Shown: positions 7,491 to 14,573 of the stretch, piece after piece
Layout of the letters: every line of letters begins with the position of its first letter
How positions within the stretch are numbered: the first letter of the stretch is position 1
Assembly (NCBI GenBank): GCA_038319115.1
Contig: JBBQCV010000070.1
Span: 1-16,290 of the forward strand
DNA length: 16,290 bases
From: SZAS-79 sp038319115
GTDB taxonomy: Bacteria > Pseudomonadota > Gammaproteobacteria > Burkholderiales > SG8-39
Direction of reading: 5' to 3'
Made by a program: the position numbers and the translations under genes
Notes under the pieces: generated by a model
The model's input: the letters and a program-made list of their open reading frames with translations, nothing else
Database searches by the model: none
What the model was told of the DNA's origin: nothing

Positions 7491-9569
7491 CTACGCCGCG
7501 CCGAGCGCGACGACCTCGTCCACCTGCAGGCCGGCCGGCACGTGGTGGCTGATGAACAGGGTGGCCACCGTGTCGCGCAGGCGGTTCACTGTCTGGGCGA
7601 AGCGCTCCGCGGTGGGCGCGTCGAGGCTCGCGGTGGCCTCGTCGAACACGAGGATCCTGGGTCGCCGGAGCAGGGCCCGCGCAATCGCGATGCGCTGCTT
7701 CTGCCCGCCCGACAGGCCCACGCCGTTCTCGCCGATCGGCGTGGCGTAGCCCTGCGGCAGGGCCTCGATGGTGTCGTGGATCTCGGCCGCCCGGCAGGCC
7801 CGCACCACGTCCTCGCGCACTGCGTGCGGATTGGCGGCCACGAGGTTGTCGTAGAGAGAGCCCGAGAACAGCACCGTTTCCTGCGGCACCACGCCGAAGT
7901 ACTGGCGCAGTTCGTTGGCGGACAGGTGGCCGATGTCGCGGCCGTCGATGTGGATCGCGCCCTCGCCCGGCGGGTAATAACCGAGCAGCAGCTTGGCGAG
8001 CGTGCTCTTGCCGGTGCCCGAAGGCCCGGTGAGCACGGTGATGCGCCCCGGGTTCAGCGCGAGCGACAGGTTGCGAAACAGCCATGGCTGGCCGCTGGCA
8101 TAGCGAAAAGCGAGGTCGGCGACCTGCACGCGCCCCACCGCCTCGGCGGAGCGCGTCGGCCGGAGCGTGTAGGGCTCGGGCGGGGCGTCCATGACGTCGC
8201 CCAGGCGCCGCATCGCTATCGCGGCCTGCTGGAACTCCTGCCACAGGCCGGCCAGGCGCAGCATCGGTTGCGACAGGCGGCCGGCGAACATCTGGAACGC
8301 CACCAGCATGCCGATCGTGAATCCCTTGTTTTCCATGACCATCAACGCGCCCGCGCACAGGATCGCCAGCGCCATGGCCTGCTCGATGGCATTGGCCACC
8401 ACGGTGTAACTGTTGGACAGCTGGCGCGTGGCAAAACCGGCGCTGAGGTAGGAGGCGAGCAGCGCGTCATAGCGGCCACGCAGGTGCGGCTCCAGCTGCA
8501 GCGCCTTGACCGTGTCCATGCCGGCGACGTACTCGGTGACGAACGCCTGGTTGCGCGCGCCGAGCAGGAACTGGCGGTTGATCCGCTCGCGCAGCAACGG
8601 CGTCACCGCAAGGCTCAACAATGCGACCAGTGCCATGGCCGCCAGCGCGATCAGCGTGAGCTGCCAGCTGTACCAGAACATCACTGCGAGAAAGACTGCG
8701 ACGAAAGGCAGATCGAGCAGCATCGCCACCGCGGCGCCGGCAAGGAACTCTCGGATCGTCTCGACCGCATGCAGCCGCGCCACGAGGGTGCCTGTGGGTC
8801 GGCGCTCGAAATACGCCATCGGCAGGCGCAGCAGGTGCCAGAACACTTCGCTGCCGAGCACGGCGTCGACGCGGTTGCCCGTGTGGAGAACGAGATACTG
8901 GCGCAGCCAAGTCATGCCCGCCGAGAACAAGAGGAACAGCGCGAGGCCCACCGCGATCAGCACCAGGGTGCTGCCCGTCTGGTGCACCACCACCTTGTCG
9001 ATCACCACCTGGGTGAACAGCGGCGTAGCCAGGCCGACAACCTGGAGGGCGAGCGAAGCGACGAGCACGCTGCGCCATATTGCCCGGTGCCTGAGCAGTT
9101 CCCGGCCAAACCAGCCGAAACCGAACCGTGCCTGCGCCCCCGGCGGCTCAGGCTCCGTCGTCGCGTCGGCGCCCTCGCGCGCCACCAGCAGAACGGTCGG
9201 TGCAAAGAGCCGCGGAAATTCTTCGAGGCGGACGCTGCGCGCTTCGCTCGCCCCCGGCTCGAAAAACAGGACACGCCCCTCGCCCGCCTTGGCCACCAGC
9301 ACCGGCTGCAGTGCCTCGGGCCCGGCCCGGAATGCGATGACCGGGAATGTCACCCGCCGCCAGTCCAGCCGCGCCGCGTTCGCCTCGCCGAAGCGAAACC
9401 CGTAGTGACGCGCGGCTTCGTGCAGGGTGACGAGCGAATACGGTGGCGCGAACATCTGCAGCGCGAGTTGCGCATCCCACGCGACACTATGGGTGCGGCA
9501 AAGGCTGCCCAGCAGCCAGGCAAAATCGCCCGGCATCAATGACGAACATTGGGTCTGGCTGGCGGTCAT
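7491..9569 (-). CDS. Type I secretion ABC transporter with degenerate C39-like domain
   Basis: An HlyB/LapB-type exporter of 692 residues that drives ATP-dependent protein secretion across the inner membrane. Residues about 10-135 form a C39-like domain; the cysteine-glycine catalytic signature and the histidine motif of true C39 peptidases are not recognisable, so it probably binds substrate without cleaving it. The transmembrane domain spans about 155-450 and includes ATPLFTQVVIDKVVVH and SQPMLRLAGLWQEFQQA. The nucleotide-binding domain has Walker A GPSGTGKST (515-523), Q-loop VVPQETVLFSGS, signature LSGGQKQR (619-626), Walker B ILVFDEA with Glu644, D-loop SLD and an H-loop His675. The protein stops soon after the H-loop, about 28 residues earlier than HlyB. 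I chose the ATG at 9569 because GGGGGAG lies 5 nt upstream; an in-frame GTG at 9611 would add 14 residues. Confidence 0.93.
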   Translation of the reverse strand: MTASQTQCSSLMPGDFAWLLGSLCRTHSVAWDAQLALQMFAPPYSLVTLHEAARHYGFRFGEANAARLDWRRVTFPVIAFRAGPEALQPVLVAKAGEGRVLFFEPGASEARSVRLEEFPRLFAPTVLLVAREGADATTEPEPPGAQARFGFGWFGRELLRHRAIWRSVLVASLALQVVGLATPLFTQVVIDKVVVHQTGSTLVLIAVGLALFLLFSAGMTWLRQYLVLHTGNRVDAVLGSEVFWHLLRLPMAYFERRPTGTLVARLHAVETIREFLAGAAVAMLLDLPFVAVFLAVMFWYSWQLTLIALAAMALVALLSLAVTPLLRERINRQFLLGARNQAFVTEYVAGMDTVKALQLEPHLRGRYDALLASYLSAGFATRQLSNSYTVVANAIEQAMALAILCAGALMVMENKGFTIGMLVAFQMFAGRLSQPMLRLAGLWQEFQQAAIAMRRLGDVMDAPPEPYTLRPTRSAEAVGRVQVADLAFRYASGQPWLFRNLSLALNPGRITVLTGPSGTGKSTLAKLLLGYYPPGEGAIHIDGRDIGHLSANELRQYFGVVPQETVLFSGSLYDNLVAANPHAVREDVVRACRAAEIHDTIEALPQGYATPIGENGVGLSGGQKQRIAIARALLRRPRILVFDEATASLDAPTAERFAQTVNRLRDTVATLFISHHVPAGLQVDEVVALGAA

Positions 9570-9574
9570 GTGCG

Positions 9575-9594
9575 CTCCCCCGAGGGCCCCCTCG
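9575..9594 (-). promoter_or_regulatory. Strong Shine-Dalgarno with adjoining palindrome before the ABC transporter gene
   Basis: On the minus strand the perfect palindrome CGAGGGGGCCCTCG (9594 to 9581) abuts and slightly overlaps the ribosome site GGGGGAG (9581 to 9575), which is 5 nt before the ATG at 9569. The ribosome site decides the start codon. A hairpin here could limit translation, but the loop is tight, so this is only a suggestion. Confidence 0.35.
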
Positions 9595-9652
9595 AAAGAA
9601 TTGTTCCGCACCCGCCGCGCGAGCGGTATTGCCCGAACGGTCTAGACAACCC

Positions 9653-10300
9653 TCACGGGAGATCGATCCCCAGCCGCCGCGCGGCGACGATGGCCTGCGA
9701 GCGCGAGGAAACGTTCAACGCCTGCAACACGGCGTGGGTATGTTGCTTGGCGGTGTTGTCCGCGATGCCGAGCGCGCGCGCAATGTCGCGGTTGGAAGCA
9801 CCCTTGGCGATCAGCTGCAGCACCTCCAGCTGGCGCACGGTGAGCGCCGGGAGGTTGCCTAATTCCGCAAGCACCTGCGGCGGGATATACCGGCCACCGG
9901 CCACGATCACATTGAGCGCCGCGAGGATCACATCGGGCGTGGAGGTCTTGGGGATGTAACCGGTGGCACCCGCCTTGAGTGCCGCGGCCACCATCACGCC
10001 GGAATCGGTCGCCGACACCACGGTCACGCACAACAGCGGGAATTGGCGCCTGAAAGTGCGCAACACGTCGATCCCGTTGCCGTCGGGCAGGCCGAGGTCG
10101 AGCAGGACCAGCGCGCTGTCGGGCAGGCCGACGGCGATTTCGAGCGCGCTCTTGAGGCTGAAAGCGTCGTGGATCCGCGCCTGCGGCAGGATTAAGCGCA
10201 TCGCCTGGCCGAGCGTCTCGTGGATGAGCGGGTGGTCGTCGACGATCAGGACTTCGATGCTGGCCATGCTGGCCCGCGGGGGTATACGTGCGGGCATCAT
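9653..10300 (-). CDS. LuxR/NarL-family response regulator (orphan)
   Basis: A 215-residue two-domain transcription regulator. The receiver domain (about residues 15-130) has the acidic pair in VLIVDDH (Asp21, Asp22), the phospho-acceptor Asp68 in LVLLDLGLPDGNGID, a switch Ser96 in VVSA, and the conserved Lys118 in GYIPKTS. The C-terminal LuxR-type helix-turn-helix spans about 152-207: LTVRQLEVLQLIAKGASNRD, then IARALGIADNTAKQHTHAVL, then QALNVSSRSQAI. No sensor kinase gene is in the window. The ATG at 10300 was chosen because AGGTGG sits 5 nt upstream; the ATGs at 10297 and 10267 are alternatives, and the last gives a more typical N-terminus (MASIEVLIVDD) but has no ribosome site. The gene lies 67 bp after hutI and 83 bp before the ABC transporter gene, all on the minus strand, so control of the secretion genes is plausible but unproven. 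Confidence 0.92.
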   Translation of the reverse strand: MMPARIPPRASMASIEVLIVDDHPLIHETLGQAMRLILPQARIHDAFSLKSALEIAVGLPDSALVLLDLGLPDGNGIDVLRTFRRQFPLLCVTVVSATDSGVMVAAALKAGATGYIPKTSTPDVILAALNVIVAGGRYIPPQVLAELGNLPALTVRQLEVLQLIAKGASNRDIARALGIADNTAKQHTHAVLQALNVSSRSQAIVAARRLGIDLP

Positions 10301-10367
10301 GGTGCCCACCTGGTCCCTGGGCCTGTCGAGCGCGGCGACCCGCCCGCGCCCGGCACCCCCTCAAGCC

Positions 10368-11585
10368 TCATGCGGGTTCCCCCGCCCGCACGACACCCAC
10401 GCAGGGGTTGGCGCCCATCGCGTAGGCCAGTTCCCCCGGCGAGCCGACCTGCCAGAAAGCGAGGTCGGCGGCCTTGCCGGGCTCGATGGTGCCGTGCGAG
10501 TCACCCATGCCGAGCGCCCGAGCACCGTTGCGCGTGATGCCGGCCAGCGCTTCCTCGGGCGTCAGGCGAAACAGCGTGCAGGCGAAATTCATGGCCAGGA
10601 GGATCGACAGCAGCGGCGAAGAGCCCGGGTTGCTGTCGGTGGCAATGGCAATATCCACGCCGTGCTTCCTCAGGGCGGCGACCGGCGGCAACTTGTCTTC
10701 GCGTAGGAAATAGAACGCGCCGGGCAGCAGCACGCCCACCGTGCCCGCCTTGCCCATCGCCTCCACCCCTGCGTCGCTTGCGAATTCGATGTGGTCGGCC
10801 GAAAGGGCCTTGTAACGCGCTGCCAGCGCGGCGCCGCCGAAATCGGAGCGCTGGTCGGCATGCAGCTTGACCGGCAGCCCGAGCGCCGCCGCCGCTTCGA
10901 ACACGCGGACAGTCTGTTCCTGCGTGAACCCGATCACCTCGCAGAACACGTCCACCGCGTCGACCAGTCCTTCGCCGGCGACCGCGGGAAGCACTTCGCC
11001 GGCGACGAAATCGATATACGCATCGCTGCGGCCCTTGTATTCCTCGGGCACGGCATGGGCGCCGAGAAAGGTGGTCCTGACCGTGACCGGCGCGGTGCTC
11101 CCGAGCAGGCGCGCAGTGCGCAGCATCCGCAGCTCGGTGGCCAGGTCCAGGCCGTAACCCGACTTGACCTCGACCGTGGTCACGCCTTCGTCGAGCAGGC
11201 GGCGCAGGCGCGCTGAAGCGGTGACCGCGAGCTCGGTGTCGGAAGCATCGCGCGTCTTGCGCACCGTCGAGACGATGCCGCCGCCAGCGCGCGCGATGTC
11301 CTCGTAAGTGGCGCCCTCGAGGCGCATCTCGAACTCGTTGGCGCGGTTGCCCGCATACACGAGGTGGGTGTGGCAGTCGACCAGGCCCGGCGTGATCCAG
11401 GCGCGAGCGGCGTCGCGCACTTCGGCGGCGGACTTTTCCGCCTCCGCCGGTAGCTCGGCGCGCGGACCGACCCAGGCGACTCTGCCTTCACGGATACCGA
11501 TCGCACCGTCCCTGATGGCGCCGTACGGCACACCGCCTGCGCGCATGGTGGCGACGTTCGCGTTCACGTAGAGGGCGTCGAACAT
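10368..11585 (-). CDS. hutI: Imidazolonepropionase
   Basis: This enzyme hydrolyses 4-imidazolone-5-propionate to N-formimidoyl-L-glutamate, the third step of histidine degradation in the cytoplasm. The 405-residue protein is a metal-dependent amidohydrolase with family-typical motifs. They are ITPGLVDCHTHLVYAGNRANEF in two overlapping parts (64-85; metal ligands His72 and His74), VEVKSGYGLD (138-147), TFLGAHAVPEEY (172-183), KLHADQRSDFG (240-250; His242), and IATDSNPGSSP (314-324; Asp317). Length and the N-terminal ALYVNANVATM fit HutI, which fixes the start at 11585. The open frame continues upstream to about 11738, but that lies antisense inside hutF. There is no Shine-Dalgarno; TATGAT lies exactly 6 nt before the ATG. 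It is divergent from hutF with 22 bp between starts. hutH, hutU and hutG are not in the window. Confidence 0.96.
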   Translation of the reverse strand: MFDALYVNANVATMRAGGVPYGAIRDGAIGIREGRVAWVGPRAELPAEAEKSAAEVRDAARAWITPGLVDCHTHLVYAGNRANEFEMRLEGATYEDIARAGGGIVSTVRKTRDASDTELAVTASARLRRLLDEGVTTVEVKSGYGLDLATELRMLRTARLLGSTAPVTVRTTFLGAHAVPEEYKGRSDAYIDFVAGEVLPAVAGEGLVDAVDVFCEVIGFTQEQTVRVFEAAAALGLPVKLHADQRSDFGGAALAARYKALSADHIEFASDAGVEAMGKAGTVGVLLPGAFYFLREDKLPPVAALRKHGVDIAIATDSNPGSSPLLSILLAMNFACTLFRLTPEEALAGITRNGARALGMGDSHGTIEPGKAADLAFWQVGSPGELAYAMGANPCVGVVRAGEPA

Positions 11586-11607
11586 GCGGCTATCATAGCA
11601 GCCGCCC
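11586..11607. promoter_or_regulatory. 22-bp divergent hutI/hutF start region with palindrome
   Basis: Only 22 bp separate the two start codons. They contain the perfect palindrome GCTATCATAGC (11589-11599) and, overlapping it, the inverted repeat GCGGCT/AGCCGC (11586-11591 and 11600-11605). On the minus strand TATGAT (11597 to 11592) is spaced 6 nt from the hutI ATG; on the plus strand TATCAT (11591-11596) is 11 nt from the hutF ATG. Neither gene has a Shine-Dalgarno. A regulator bound here would control both genes; I do not recognise the known HutC operator. Confidence 0.4.
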
Positions 11608-12996
11608 ATGCCCCTCTTCCACGCAGAAGCCGCACTGTTGCCCTCAGGATGGGCGAGCCGCGTGCGCATCGAAACCGACACGCACGGCAGCATCGTGTCC
11701 GTCACGCCGGATTGCGATATCGCGGATGCCGATGACATCGTTCAGCGCTTCGCCGGCCCGGTGCTGCCTGGGATGGCCAGCCTGCACTCGCATGCCTTCC
11801 AGCGCGCCATGGCCGGCCTGGCCGAAGTGCGCGGCGCGGGCGATGACGATTTCTGGAGCTGGCGTGAGCTCATGTACCAGTTCGTGGCGCGCCTCGACCC
11901 GCAGCAAGCCACGGCCATCGCGCGCTTCGCCTATATCGAGATGCTCAAGGCCGGATACACGGCGGTGGGCGAATTCCATTACGTCCACAACGACCCGGCC
12001 GGACGCCCCTATGCCAACGTCGCGGAGATGTCGCTCGCGCACGTCGCCGCTGCGCGCGAGACCGGCATCGCGATCACCATGCTGCCGGTGCTGTACAGCT
12101 ACGCCAATTTCGGCGCCGCACCGCTCGGGGCGCACCAGAAGCGCTTTCGCACCGACCCGCAGGCGATCCTCTCGATCGTAGAGGCCGTGCGCGCCTCGGC
12201 ACCGGGCGATCCCGACGTGCTGGCGGGCGTCGCGCCGCATTCGCTGCGCGCGGTCGACCTCGACGCGCTGCAGGAGCTGCTCGCCGGGCTGGAGGCCATC
12301 GATCCGCGCGCACCGGTCCACATCCACGCCGCCGAACAGGTCCGCGAGGTCGAAGACAGCATCGCTTTCAGCGGGCAGCGCCCGGTGGAATGGCTGCTCG
12401 AGCACCTGCCCGTCGGCGAACGCTGGTGCCTCGTGCATGCCACGCACCTTACCGAAACCGAGACGCGCGCCCTCGCGCAGAGCGGCGCGGTCGCCGGGCT
12501 GTGCCCGACCACCGAGGGCAACCTCGGCGACGGCATCTTCCCGCTGCCGGCGTTTCGCGCCGCGGGCGGGCGCTTCGGCATTGGCTGCGACAGCCATGTG
12601 TCGCGCAATCCGTTCGAGGAGCTGCGCCTGCTGGAATACGTGCAGCGTTTCGTAATGCGCAAGCGCAACGTCACCGCCGGACGGGTCAGCGCCGCAGTCG
12701 GCACCACCCTGTGGCTGGAGGCCGCCGCAGGGGGAGCGCAGGCCCTTGGGCGCGCGATGGGTGCGATTGCGCCGGGTCATCGCGCCGACCTCGTGGTGCT
12801 CGACGGCGCGCGCCCTGACGTTGCGGCGCATTCCGGGGATCGCATTGCCAACGCGGCGGTGTTTTCCGGCAGCGATGGCCTGGTGCGTGACGTGATGGTC
12901 GGTGGACGCTGGCAGGTACGAGAAGGTCGCCATGCAGGCGAAGCGCGCGCCGGCGCCGACTACCTGCGCGTGATCAGGGACCTGCTCGCTACCTGA
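11608..12996 (+). CDS. hutF: Formimidoylglutamate deiminase
   Basis: This enzyme deaminates N-formimidoyl-L-glutamate to N-formyl-L-glutamate and ammonia, the fourth step of the five-enzyme histidine pathway that then needs HutG deformylase. The 462-residue amidohydrolase has the N-terminal LFHAEAALLPSGWASRVRIE typical of HutF. It also shows LPGMASLHSHAFQRAM (53-68; metal ligands His60, His62), VHIHAAEQ (237-244; His240, Glu243), LVHATHL (275-281; His277), LCPTTEGNLGDGIFPLP (298-314) and GCDSHVSRNPFEELR (326-340; Asp328). These positions line up with the zinc site and catalytic residues known for the Pseudomonas enzyme. The start is fixed by the N-terminal family pattern; no Shine-Dalgarno is present. 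The last 8 bp overlap the end of convergent scoB. Confidence 0.95.
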   Translation: MPLFHAEAALLPSGWASRVRIETDTHGSIVSVTPDCDIADADDIVQRFAGPVLPGMASLHSHAFQRAMAGLAEVRGAGDDDFWSWRELMYQFVARLDPQQATAIARFAYIEMLKAGYTAVGEFHYVHNDPAGRPYANVAEMSLAHVAAARETGIAITMLPVLYSYANFGAAPLGAHQKRFRTDPQAILSIVEAVRASAPGDPDVLAGVAPHSLRAVDLDALQELLAGLEAIDPRAPVHIHAAEQVREVEDSIAFSGQRPVEWLLEHLPVGERWCLVHATHLTETETRALAQSGAVAGLCPTTEGNLGDGIFPLPAFRAAGGRFGIGCDSHVSRNPFEELRLLEYVQRFVMRKRNVTAGRVSAAVGTTLWLEAAAGGAQALGRAMGAIAPGHRADLVVLDGARPDVAAHSGDRIANAAVFSGSDGLVRDVMVGGRWQVREGRHAGEARAGADYLRVIRDLLAT

Positions 12997-13630
12997 GCGC
13001 GCCCATGTCGACCGGCGCGCCGGTCTTGGTGGCGATCTCGTCGGTCGTGACCCCGGGGGCGAGTTCCACCAGCTTGAGCCCGCCCTTGGTGACGTCGAGC
13101 ACGCCGAGGTCGGTGATGATGCGGTTCACCACGCCGATGCCGGTCAGCGGCAGGTCGCATTTCCTGAGGATCTTGTGGCCGCCGTCCTTGGCGGTGTGCT
13201 CCATGAGCACCACCACTTTTTCCACGCCGGCCACGAGGTCCATCGCGCCGCCCATGCCCTTGACCATCTTGCCCGGGATCATCCAGTTGGCGAGGTCGCC
13301 GTCCTGAGACACCTGCATCGCGCCGAGGATGGCGAGGTTGATATGGCCGCCGCGGATCATCGCGAACGAGTCGGCGCTGGAGAAAAAGCTCGACCCGGGC
13401 AGCGTGGTCACGGTCTGCTTGCCGGCATTGATGAGGTCGGGATCGACCTCGGCCTCTGTCGGGAAAGGCCCAATGCCGAGCAGGCCGTTTTCCGACTGCA
13501 GCGAGACGTCCATGCCGACCGGGATGTAGTTGGCCACCAGCGTGGGCAGGCCGATGCCGAGGTTGACGTAAAAGCCGTCTTTCAGCTCCAGGCCCGCGCG
13601 GCGGGCCATTTCGTTGCGGTTCCAGGCCAT
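12989..13630 (-). CDS. scoB: 3-oxoacid CoA-transferase subunit B
   Basis: Beta subunit of a succinyl-CoA:3-ketoacid (or related) CoA-transferase, which moves CoA from succinyl-CoA to acetoacetate. The 213-residue length is typical. The catalytic glutamate is Glu47 in LQSENGLLGIGP (44-55), the conserved class I CoA-transferase subunit B motif. Other family segments are FYVNLGIGLPTLVANYIP (20-37), SFAMIRGGHINLAILGAMQV and DLANWMIPGKMVKGMGGAMD. The start follows the scoA stop by one nucleotide, with GGAAGGA upstream, so translation is probably coupled. Substrate preference (acetoacetate, 3-oxoadipate or another) cannot be settled from sequence; absence of beta-ketoadipate genes nearby and sequence feel favour the SCOT type. 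The 3' end overlaps hutF by 8 bp on the opposite strand. Confidence 0.93.
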   Translation of the reverse strand: MAWNRNEMARRAGLELKDGFYVNLGIGLPTLVANYIPVGMDVSLQSENGLLGIGPFPTEAEVDPDLINAGKQTVTTLPGSSFFSSADSFAMIRGGHINLAILGAMQVSQDGDLANWMIPGKMVKGMGGAMDLVAGVEKVVVLMEHTAKDGGHKILRKCDLPLTGIGVVNRIITDLGVLDVTKGGLKLVELAPGVTTDEIATKTGAPVDMGALR

Positions 13631-13631
13631 G

Positions 13632-14330
13632 TCAGTCCTTCCTCGTGGTGCGTTGCTCGATGCGCTTCTCGGGCGACGGATTGTGGACGATGCGCTGCAC
13701 GAAGATGCCCGGCGTGTGAATCTGGTCGGCGTCGAGCTCGCCCACCTCCACCAGGATCTCCACCTCGGCTACCGTGGTGCGCCCGGCCATTGCGCACATC
13801 GGGTTGAAGTTGCGCGCGGTCTTGCGGTAGATGAGGTTGCCCGCCGTGTCGCCCTTCCACGCCTTCACCAGGCCGATGTCAGCGGTGAGGGAGCGCTCCA
13901 TGACGTACTTGCTGCCGTCGAACTCGCGCACTTCCTTGCCTTCGGCCACGATGGTTCCCAGGCCCGTCTTGGTGAAGAACGCCGGGATGCCAGAACCGCC
14001 CGCGCGCAGCTTCTCGGCCAGCGTCCCCTGCGGCGTGAATTCGAGCTCAAGCTCGCCGGCAAGGTACTGGCGCTCGAACTCGGCGTTCTCGCCCACGTAG
14101 CTCGCGATCATTTTTTTTATCTGGCGCGTGGCAAGCAGCTTGCCCAGCCCGAACCCGTCGACGCCGGCGTTATTGCTGATCGCGGTGAGGTTCTTCTTGC
14201 CCGACTGCATGACCGCCTCGATGAGTGCCTCGGGGATGCCACACAGCCCGAAACCGCCGACGGCGAGCGTGTGGCCGTCCTGCACCAGGCCGTCCATCGC
14301 GGCGGCTGCGCTGGGGTAGGTCTTGTTCAT
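13632..14330 (-). CDS. scoA: 3-oxoacid CoA-transferase subunit A
   Basis: Alpha subunit of the same heteromeric CoA-transferase, 232 residues, normal for the family. The CoA-binding motif VGGFGLCGIPEALI lies at about residues 24-37. Other family segments are LTAISNNAGVDGFGLGKLL, ELELEFTPQGTLAEKLRAGG, IPAFFTKTGLGT and the C-terminal VEVGELDADQIHTPGIFVQR. The start ATG at 14330 has AAGGA 7 nt upstream. A TATAAT hexamer on the minus strand (14422 to 14417) would give an untranslated leader of about 80 nt. Codons 71-74 contain a run of eight A residues (14111-14118 on the opposite strand), unusual in so GC-rich a gene. Together with scoB it forms a tight two-gene operon. Confidence 0.94.
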   Translation of the reverse strand: MNKTYPSAAAAMDGLVQDGHTLAVGGFGLCGIPEALIEAVMQSGKKNLTAISNNAGVDGFGLGKLLATRQIKKMIASYVGENAEFERQYLAGELELEFTPQGTLAEKLRAGGSGIPAFFTKTGLGTIVAEGKEVREFDGSKYVMERSLTADIGLVKAWKGDTAGNLIYRKTARNFNPMCAMAGRTTVAEVEILVEVGELDADQIHTPGIFVQRIVHNPSPEKRIEQRTTRKD

Positions 14331-14573
14331 GGAATCATCCTTTCAAAGCGTGGGGCGGGAATGCGGGGCGAGCCGGGATGCCCGGAGGCCGGGAAGCGGC
14401 GCCGAAGCGCGGCACGATTATATTCCGCGGCGCATCATACGGCGAGTTCGAGCCGCCCCGCGAAGAGGCGCAACGCCTCGGGATTGGCGAGCGCCTCGAG
14501 GTTATTGACTTCGCGCCCGTGGACCGCATCGCGCACCGCCAGCTCTCATCGAGGGCGCGATTATAATTGCTGC
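14331..14573. promoter_or_regulatory. Divergent promoter region between scoA and the ETF-QO gene
   Basis: The largest gap in the window (243 bp). It contains a minus-strand TATAAT (14422 to 14417) suited to scoAB and a plus-strand TATAAT (14562-14567) suited to the ETF-QO gene. Neither has a convincing -35 element. A 36-codon open frame on the minus strand (14545 to 14438, stop 14437-14435) looks protein-like but is unidentified. I see no riboswitch or repeat array. Confidence 0.5.
14562..14567 (+). promoter_or_regulatory. Putative -10 element for ETF-QO gene (leaderless spacing)
   Basis: TATAAT, a perfect match to the -10 consensus, is followed by TGCTGC and then the ATG at 14574. The predicted transcription start is the A of the start codon. 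No Shine-Dalgarno is present. The -35 region around 14539-14544 does not match the consensus. Confidence 0.45.

Noticed and set aside
5950..8358. An 802-codon minus-strand frame over the same region
   Set aside because: It is a shifted frame of the ABC and HlyD genes; its peptide is Arg/Pro/Gly-rich low-complexity sequence and crosses the gene boundary and the AT-rich spacer.
6126..9542. An uninterrupted 1138-codon plus-strand frame across the secretion genes
   Set aside because: It is exactly antisense to the HlyD and ABC genes, whose domains are unmistakable. Its translation is rich in His, Arg, Gln and Ala with no recognisable motif, as expected for the mirror frame of GC-rich genes.
9570..9611. 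GTG start at 9611 for the ABC transporter
   Set aside because: The ATG at 9569 has a much stronger ribosome site 5 nt upstream, and the extra 14 residues would include that ribosome site region.
13614..14573. A 320-codon N-terminal extension of the ETF-QO reading frame
   Set aside because: It runs antisense through scoA, has no motif, and the family starts a few residues before the VVVVGGGPAG motif; a TATAAT lies directly before the ATG at 14574.
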